From: Leifsonia sp. Root227
GTDB taxonomy: Bacteria > Actinomycetota > Actinomycetes > Actinomycetales > Microbacteriaceae
NCBI RefSeq assembly: GCF_001428745.1
Contig: NZ_LMIO01000003.1
Coordinates: forward strand, 1 to 64,000
Length of the DNA: 64,000 nucleotides
Reading direction: 5' to 3'
A program made the translations under genes and the position numbers. A model generated the notes under the pieces. That model was not told where the DNA came from. It saw only the letters and a program-made list of their open reading frames with translations, and did no database searches. Position 1 is the first letter of the stretch. Every line of letters begins with the position of its first letter. Positions 62,972-64,000 of the stretch are shown one piece after another.

Positions 62972-64000
62972 GCGGGGTCGCCGTTCCCGGCCACCGGATG
63001 CGCGCGGAGATCGCAGAGCAGCCGGACCGCTGGCTCGACCTCCTCGGCGCCCGCGACGCGATCGACGCTGCAGCAGAACTGATCGCCGGCACGCGGCCGG
63101 AGCTGCTGGTCTTCGCTGCCAGAGGGTCGAGCGACCACGCGGCGATGTACGCCCAATACCTCGCTCAGAACCTGCTGCACATCCCTGCCATGCTGGCGAC
63201 GCCGGCGAGTGTCACCGGATTCGGCACCCAGCTCGCGTACCCGCGCTCCGTGGCGCTCGCGGTCTCGCAGTCCGGCAGCTCGCCCGACCTCCTGGCGACC
63301 GTCGCCTCCTTCGCTTCGGCGGGAGTGCCCGTCGCCGGGTTCTCGAACGACGAGAGCAGCGCGCTCGCCGATGCGTCGGACATCCACGTTCCGCTCGTGG
63401 CGGGGCCGGAGACCTCTGTCGCCGCGACGAAGACGTACACCGCCGAGCTCCTCGCGCTCGCGCTGACGCTGCACCGAGCGACGGGAACGGGCTGGGCGGA
63501 ACTGGACGAACGCGTGCGCAGGATCGCAGCGTCTGTGGCAGCGGACCTGGCACAACCGGATGCCGTGGCGAGCGCCATCGCCGCTGTCGAAGGCGTCGAC
63601 CGCGTCCTCGTCGTCGGCCGCGGATACTCGATGGCATCGGCGCGCGAGGGCGCGCTGAAGCTGATGGAGACCAACGCCATCGCCGCTTCGGGATGGAGCG
63701 CTGCCGACGCGACGCACGGCCCGCTCGGTCAGGTCGTCCCCGGCACGGTGGTGATCGCGCTCACCGGCAGCCCGGCCGGACGCGATTCCGTGCTGTCGTT
63801 CGCCGCCGCCGCTGCCGCGCTCGGCGGAACGGTGATCGAACTGGGGCCGGGACTGATCGGCGACGCGACCGCGCGCATCCGGTTGGACGAACGGGACGCC
63901 GAACTGCTTCCGCTCCGCGAGATCGTGCCCATGCAGCGCATCGCCCTGGAGCTCGCGCTGAGCAGAGGCCTCGACCCTGACAACCCGGCCGGACTGCGGA
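62968..64000 (+). CDS. SIS-domain sugar isomerase/deaminase, AgaS/GlmS-like (partial at 3' end)
   Basis: An open frame of 344 codons that runs off the window, nearly complete for the family. The GTG start overlaps the ATPase stop (GTGA). Two SIS domains: ARGSSDHAAMYAQYLAQNLL with SQSGSSPDLL, and later VVGRGYSMASAREGALKLMET. TSVAATKTYTAELLAL and the closing RGLDPDNPAGL are typical of the isomerase half of glucosamine-6-phosphate synthase and of AgaS/FrlB-type proteins. It likely isomerises or deaminates a phosphorylated amino sugar or sugar-amine adduct made by the ROK kinase. Confidence 0.88.
   Translation, partial: MSGVAVPGHRMRAEIAEQPDRWLDLLGARDAIDAAAELIAGTRPELLVFAARGSSDHAAMYAQYLAQNLLHIPAMLATPASVTGFGTQLAYPRSVALAVSQSGSSPDLLATVASFASAGVPVAGFSNDESSALADASDIHVPLVAGPETSVAATKTYTAELLALALTLHRATGTGWAELDERVRRIAASVAADLAQPDAVASAIAAVEGVDRVLVVGRGYSMASAREGALKLMETNAIAASGWSAADATHGPLGQVVPGTVVIALTGSPAGRDSVLSFAAAAAALGGTVIELGPGLIGDATARIRLDERDAELLPLREIVPMQRIALELALSRGLDPDNPAGLR

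Overview
The window is a high-GC chromosomal segment (GC-rich third codon positions, GTG starts, many 4-base start/stop overlaps) that looks like an actinobacterium of the Microbacteriaceae, close to Leifsonia-type genomes. That placement rests on gene style and on the heavily used words GGATGC/GCATCC; no rRNA or other taxonomic marker is present. I see no tRNA, rRNA, CRISPR array, insertion sequence or prophage gene. Most of the DNA is accessory carbohydrate metabolism laid out as successive sugar-uptake and degradation loci, each with its own regulator.

Layout. (1) 1-7550, minus strand: GH2 enzyme (cut by the window edge), GH38 alpha-mannosidase, CUT1-type ABC permeases and binding protein, and a ROK repressor, with an AT-rich operator and leader hairpins before the binding-protein gene. 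(2) 7631-13124: small metabolic genes (VOC protein, HxlR regulator, PEP-mutase-like enzyme, DUF1023 hydrolase) and an ArsR/CDF metal-efflux pair. (3) 13206-28550: an oxidoreductase gene, then a LacI-controlled set. Exact copies of a 16-bp motif lie before an aldehyde dehydrogenase/acyl-CoA dehydrogenase/CoA-transferase operon, between the LacI gene and an ABC transporter-DUF2804 operon, and before an MFS-GH2-DUF2804 operon. (4) 28620-36690: MarR/SDR pair, methyltransferase/MFS pair, a UbiA prenyltransferase/histidine kinase/response regulator operon, and a DUF5937-HTH regulator broken by an in-frame amber codon. (5) 37040-42894: class II UvrA, a PLD-like protein, and an ECF sigma operon ending in a 40-residue microprotein. 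(6) 42899-51265: another ABC sugar operon with a large unrecognised protein, an oxidoreductase and a DUF6807 protein, next to a divergent ROK regulator. (7) 51269-55283: small genes, a glycosyltransferase/TetR pair and a GIY-YIG-like protein. (8) 55352-64000: ROK repressor divergent from a CUT2 ABC operon carrying a phosphotriesterase-like protein, a ROK kinase, a YhfX-type PLP protein and a SIS-domain protein that runs off the window.

How they fit together. Three CUT1 transporters lack an ATPase gene and presumably share one encoded elsewhere. Imported glycans or glycosides would be cut by the GH38 and GH2 enzymes. The last operon resembles a transporter-linked version of the enterobacterial yhf (php/yhfX) locus, whose substrate is unknown to me. 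The strongest candidates for undescribed biology are this php/yhfX operon, the LacI regulon that couples sugar uptake to a CoA-ester module and two DUF2804 proteins, and a structured 58-bp intergenic repeat with compensatory changes.
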